Source: Comamonas aquatica NBRC 14918 | GTDB taxonomy: Bacteria > Pseudomonadota > Gammaproteobacteria > Burkholderiales > Burkholderiaceae_C | Assembly (NCBI RefSeq): GCF_000739875.1 | Contig: NZ_BBJR01000025.1 | Coordinates: 98,424 to 162,423, forward strand | Reading direction: 5' to 3' | Length of the DNA: 64,000 nt | Shown: positions 61,448 to 64,000 of the stretch, one piece after another | How positions within the stretch are numbered: position 1 is the stretch's first letter | Layout: each line of letters starts with the position of its first letter | Translations under genes and position numbers: made by a program | The notes under the pieces: model-generated | The model's database searches: none | The model's input: only the letters and a program-made list of their open reading frames with translations | What the model was told of the DNA's origin: nothing

Positions 61448-62367
61448 TGCGCTGTGTTGACCTTTTCGCCGGCGCCGGTGGTTTCAGTACCGGTGCCACC
61501 ATGGCTGGCGCCCAGGTGGTCTGGGCGGCAAATCACTGGCCTCTGGCAGTGAAGTACCACGCAGCCAATCACCCAGGGACTGACCACGCCTGTCAGGATC
61601 TGCAGCAAGCGGACTGGAGCCAGGTGCCAGCCCACGACCTGCTGCTGGCCAGCCCATGCTGTCAGGGACACAGCCCTGCGCGTGGCAAAGCCCATGGAAA
61701 TCCACAACACGACGCAAGCCGCAGCACGGCCTGGGCCGTGGTCAGTGCCGCAGAACAACATCGACCGGCAGGCGCAGTCATAGAGAATGTTCCAGAGTTC
61801 ATGGGCTGGGCCTTGTATCCGGCGTGGAAATCGGCCATGGAAGCGCTGGGCTACACGCTGGCCCCGCATGTGCTTGACGCTGCCGACCACGGTGTACCGC
61901 AGCACCGAGAGCGCCTGTTCATCGTGGCCACGCGCAGCAAGGCAGCGCTGCAGCTGCAGCTTCAACGGCGCGATCCGGTGCCTGCCAGCACCTTTGTGGA
62001 CTTTGGCGCAGGCCGCTGGAGCGTGATCGACAAGCCAGGAAGGTCGCCGCGCACCTTGGCCCGTGTAGCCGCTGGACGCGCAGCCCATGGACACCGCTTC
62101 CTAGCCCCCTATTACGGCAGTGGCAGCGGAGCCACCGGCCGCAGCTTGCAGCGTCCCATAGGAACCATAACTACCAAGGACCGATGGTCCGTTATTGATG
62201 GCGAGCGCATGCGAATGCTGACGGCCTGCGAGTGCCGAGCCGCCATGGGCTTTCCGGCCGACTACCAACTGCCACCGCAGCACCACCAAGCTGTGCATTT
62301 GCTGGGCAACGCTGTATGCCCCCCAGTGGCCAGAGATGTAATCAGTGCATTAATGGCCAAAATTTAG
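61447..62367 (+). CDS. Orphan DNA cytosine-5 methyltransferase
   Basis: This 306-residue enzyme has SAM motif I DLFAGAGGFSTG, motif IV ASPCCQGHSPAR, motif VI ENVPEF, motif VIII QHRERLFIVA and motifs IX-X RMLTACECRAAMGFPADYQL and LLGNAVCPPVARDV. Motif IV normally reads GPPCQGFS. Here the first Gly is Ser, the second Pro is Cys and Phe is His, but the catalytic Cys before Gln is kept. The target domain between VIII and IX is short. No restriction enzyme lies nearby. It probably protects phage DNA or tunes expression. GTG 61444 is an alternative start. Confidence 0.86.
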   Translation: MRCVDLFAGAGGFSTGATMAGAQVVWAANHWPLAVKYHAANHPGTDHACQDLQQADWSQVPAHDLLLASPCCQGHSPARGKAHGNPQHDASRSTAWAVVSAAEQHRPAGAVIENVPEFMGWALYPAWKSAMEALGYTLAPHVLDAADHGVPQHRERLFIVATRSKAALQLQLQRRDPVPASTFVDFGAGRWSVIDKPGRSPRTLARVAAGRAAHGHRFLAPYYGSGSGATGRSLQRPIGTITTKDRWSVIDGERMRMLTACECRAAMGFPADYQLPPQHHQAVHLLGNAVCPPVARDVISALMAKI

Positions 62368-62390
62368 ACGATCGAATAAGTGCAGCAGCA

Positions 62391-62410
62391 AAGCCCGCAA
62401 ACGCGGGCTT
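62391..62410. terminator. Hairpin between methyltransferase and integrase genes
   Basis: AAGCCCGC-AAAC-GCGGGCTT with a short T-rich tail on the plus side. It lies between convergent genes and may serve both. Confidence 0.6.
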
Positions 62411-62424
62411 TCTCTTGGACGCGA

Positions 62425-63441
62425 TTACAGTCGGGCAGCTATGTCCTCTTCAGTTTCCCGATAGTAGGTGTTGAAGAGTAGATTGATGTCCTTGTGCCCA
62501 CTGATCCGTGCCAAGGTCATCACGTCCACCCGTTTAGCAAGCCAAGTCAATGCCGTGGCACGCAGGTCGTGAAAGTGAAGGCCATCGATCATGACCCGAT
62601 CACGCAGCTTGCGATAAAGCACGTCCCTGCTGTCATCGCTGATCGTGAAATAGTTGTCACGGCCGGCTGCTGCTGCTGCCTGATCCAGCACGCGAAGCAG
62701 ACGTAAGCTACGTGTGGTCAACGGGACCTTGCGAGCGCCAACCACCCCTGCGGTCTTGTGCTCGGTAAGCGTGTAGATCTTTCGCTTCAAGTCGACTGTG
62801 CTGCGGCTCATGCGCAGAATTTCACCGCTGCGCAGGGCTGTGTGCAAGGAGACCCACATCGCCCATGCCGTTTCTTGTGTTGGCGCCAGTGGTGCAGTGT
62901 CACGCGTCACACCAGCAGAACGCAGCATCAAGCGGATCTCTGTCCATGCGCTGGTGCGTTTTCGGGCAAACCCCTTCGCCGGCAGCTTGATGGACTTCCA
63001 CGGGCTCTCTCCGGCCCACTTCCACTCTCGGATAGCAATCGTCCAGATAGGGCGGAAAAGCTGTGCCTCACGCAGCACGGTGTTGGGAAGCACCGTTTTC
63101 AAGCGGGTGTCACGCCACTTGGCCAAGTCGGCACCGCTGATTTCATGGAATGTTTTGCCTGTGAGCCAGGGAAAATCACGCACCAAAGCATCCAAACGCA
63201 GGTTATCTGCGCGCTGTCGATCAGCAGGTTTCTTGCTGACAACCTCTTGCCGGTACTTATCGATTGCTTCTTCCAGAGTGCGCTTGGGGTATTGACCGCG
63301 TGCACCTGCCAGGATGGCGGCTTCTTCGGCCACAGCCCAGGCCTGTGCCTCTGCCTTGGTAGGCCGCACGGCGGACTTGCGCACACCTTCGCGCACAACC
63401 TCTGCGCGCCAACCAGTCTTGAGCTTTCTGTAGTAGGCCAC
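62425..63441 (-). CDS. int: Tyrosine integrase of the prophage
   Basis: This 338-residue site-specific recombinase has an N-terminal AP2-like/arm-binding part (KLKTGWRAEVVREGVRKSAV). A core-binding helix domain follows (about 50-150), then the catalytic domain with Arg in ALRSGEILRM, His-x2-Arg in HFHDLRATALTWL, His in SGHKD and the nucleophile Tyr in FNTYYRETEE. It catalyses integration at tRNA-Leu. The GTG start at 63441 has a G-rich ribosome site. Three TGCGTAA sites lie just upstream (63466-63495), and attR is 190 bp away. Confidence 0.94.
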   Translation of the reverse strand: MAYYRKLKTGWRAEVVREGVRKSAVRPTKAEAQAWAVAEEAAILAGARGQYPKRTLEEAIDKYRQEVVSKKPADRQRADNLRLDALVRDFPWLTGKTFHEISGADLAKWRDTRLKTVLPNTVLREAQLFRPIWTIAIREWKWAGESPWKSIKLPAKGFARKRTSAWTEIRLMLRSAGVTRDTAPLAPTQETAWAMWVSLHTALRSGEILRMSRSTVDLKRKIYTLTEHKTAGVVGARKVPLTTRSLRLLRVLDQAAAAAGRDNYFTISDDSRDVLYRKLRDRVMIDGLHFHDLRATALTWLAKRVDVMTLARISGHKDINLLFNTYYRETEEDIAARL

Positions 63442-63465
63442 TGCCCCCCCTCTCCAAGAGCATCG

Positions 63466-63495
63466 TGCGTAATGCGATGCGTAAAACCTGCGTAA
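63466..63495 (+). promoter_or_regulatory. Integrase arm-type sites, right arm (candidate)
   Basis: Three TGCGTAA copies at 63466-63472, 63478-63484 and 63489-63495, spaced 12 and 11 bp, between int and attR. They match the two copies near attL. They overlap the probable int promoter region. Confidence 0.65.
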
Positions 63496-63560
63496 CGATT
63501 GGGTAATTTACGCCGTTTTTAGGTGCCGTTCGGTACGAACAGAGAGGACAGTTTAGGCAA

Positions 63561-63595
63561 GAAAAAAGCCCGCTTTCAGAGGAGAAAGCGGGCTT
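63561..63595 (-). terminator. Phage-borne terminator behind tRNA-Leu
   Basis: On the minus strand AAGCCCGCTTTC-loop-GAAAGCGGGCTT is followed by six T. It lies 37 bp inside attR. It ends tRNA-Leu transcripts and shields int from read-through. Confidence 0.88.
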
Positions 63596-63629
63596 GAGTG
63601 CTGTTCAGGCTTTTTCAGCCTTGATTGTT

Positions 63630-63647
63630 CGTGGTGCCCCGGGCCGG
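63630..63647. other. attR core repeat (3' end of tRNA-Leu)
   Basis: CGTGGTGCCCCGGGCCGG, identical to attL. It covers the acceptor end and encoded CCA of tRNA-Leu, so the tRNA stays intact after integration. Confidence 0.9.
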
Positions 63648-63721
63648 AATCGAACCGGCATGCCGTTTTAAGAGGCGGCGGATTTTAAGTCCGATGTGTC
63701 TACCAATTTCACCACCGGGGC
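63632..63721 (-). tRNA. tRNA-Leu (TAA), prophage target
   Basis: The minus strand reads GCCCCGGTGGTGAAATTGG at its 5' end, anticodon TAA in the ACTTAAAA loop, a long variable arm, T-arm GGTTCGATTCC and encoded CCA. Length 90. Its 3' end is the attachment site. Confidence 0.97.
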
Positions 63722-63781
63722 ACTGCTACAAGCCCGCGAGCATAACCGATCTTCCAGCCATGCTTCGGACTGCACACACAT

Positions 63782-63812
63782 GAAAAAAAGGGAAGCTACT
63801 GCTTCCCTTTTA
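63782..63812 (-). terminator. Terminator-like hairpin between tRNA-Gly and tRNA-Leu
   Basis: AAGGGAAGC-loop-GCTTCCCTT with T run on the minus strand. It lies about 5 bp past the CCA of tRNA-Gly, so tRNA-Leu may need read-through or its own promoter. Confidence 0.82.
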
Positions 63813-63816
63813 AAAT

Positions 63817-63892
63817 TGGAGCGGGAAATCGGGTTCGAACCGACGACCTATACCTTGGCAAGGTATCGCTCTACCAACTGAGCTATTCCCGC
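63817..63892 (-). tRNA. tRNA-Gly (GCC)
   Basis: The minus strand reads GCGGGAATAGCTCAGTTGG, anticodon GCC in CTTGCCAAG, T-arm GGTTCGAACCC and encoded CCA. Length 76. Only 4 bp separate it from tRNA-Cys. Confidence 0.97.
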
Positions 63893-63896
63893 ATTT

Positions 63897-63970
63897 TGGA
63901 GGCGCGATCCGGAGTCGAACCGGACTAGACGGATTTGCAATCCGTTGCATAACCGCTTTGCTATCGCGCC
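63897..63970 (-). tRNA. tRNA-Cys (GCA)
   Basis: The minus strand reads GGCGCGATAGCAAAGCGG, anticodon GCA in ATTGCAAAT, T-arm GGTTCGACTCC and encoded CCA. Length 74. It is the first gene of the Cys-Gly-Leu cluster inside the window. Confidence 0.97.
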
Positions 63971-64000
63971 TGACCTGGAAGCTTGTGACAGCCACCCAAA

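Larger units (their letters stand above)
33925..63647. mobile_element. P2-like prophage in tRNA-Leu(UAA)
   Basis: The element of about 29.7 kb is bounded by the 18-bp direct repeat CGTGGTGCCCCGGGCCGG (33925-33942 and 63630-63647). The right copy is the 3' end of an intact tRNA-Leu gene. It holds a full P2-type head, tail and baseplate set in P2 order, lysis genes, repressor, Ogr-type activator, HUH replication protein, AlpA/Cox-like protein and integrase. No structural gene is visibly broken, so it may be inducible. Cargo candidates are the genes at 54422-55369 and 61447-62367. Confidence 0.95.

Noticed and set aside
61447..62367. A restriction-modification system
   Set aside because: Only the methyltransferase is present. 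Neighbours are an AlpA-like regulator and the integrase, with no nuclease gene.

Overview
This window looks like the chromosome of a Comamonadaceae-type betaproteobacterium. It is GC-rich and carries an Omp32-type porin, the EarP/EF-P(Arg32) translation pair, a PutA with a ribbon-helix-helix DNA-binding N terminus, a LIV-type ABC operon, a uvrC-pgsA pair, and a P2-type prophage in a tRNA-Leu gene. Family assignments come from recognisable protein motifs. No database search was possible.

Chromosomal part (1-33.9 kb). In order: the 3' end of a thiE-like gene; a porin; a three-gene MCE lipid-transport operon without an ATPase gene (1.7-4.2 kb, minus); two tandem tRNA-His genes; ppiD; a possible small RNA; two tRNA-Val genes, one directly behind hupB; pgsA and uvrC; earP and efp; putA with two GTTGCA sites upstream; the branched-chain amino acid operon SBP-livHMGF; a LapA-like membrane protein; acetyl-CoA synthetase; a UPF0114 protein; a proVWX glycine betaine/proline transporter behind a strong promoter and a long folded leader; a CheX-like DUF3334 protein; a PAS-PAS-GGDEF-EAL c-di-GMP enzyme; a YgjP-type metallopeptidase; and a conserved acidic protein.

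Prophage part (33.93-63.65 kb). This is a complete-looking P2-like prophage bounded by an 18-bp direct repeat, the 3' end of tRNA-Leu(UAA). Left to right: attL, integrase arm-type repeats, a cos-like sequence, a small gene under a near-consensus LexA box, then the late block Q, P (minus), O, N, M, L, X, holin, SAR lysozyme, Rz/Rz1, R, S, V, W, J, I, tail fibre, fibre chaperone, FI, FII, E/E' (with a T TTT TTG slippery site), T, U, D. Next come a cargo-like membrane/WYL/BRCT gene, an XRE repressor with two 18-bp operators, an Ogr-type zinc-finger activator, small early genes, an HUH replication protein (gpA-like), more small early genes, an AlpA/Cox-like regulator, an orphan cytosine methyltransferase and a tyrosine integrase beside attR. 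Three copies of TGTAGC-N7-GCTACA lie exactly where P2 keeps its Ogr-dependent late promoters. Late gene expression can therefore be traced from activator to binding sites.

Right edge. The tRNA operon Cys-Gly-Leu (minus strand) ends the window. Its probable original terminator now lies about 30 kb away at 33.86 kb, beyond attL, and the prophage supplies a replacement at 63.57 kb.

The least explained items are the LexA-controlled 66-residue protein between cos and the portal gene, the membrane/WYL/BRCT gene, the structured proV leader, and the possible small RNA upstream of ppiD.
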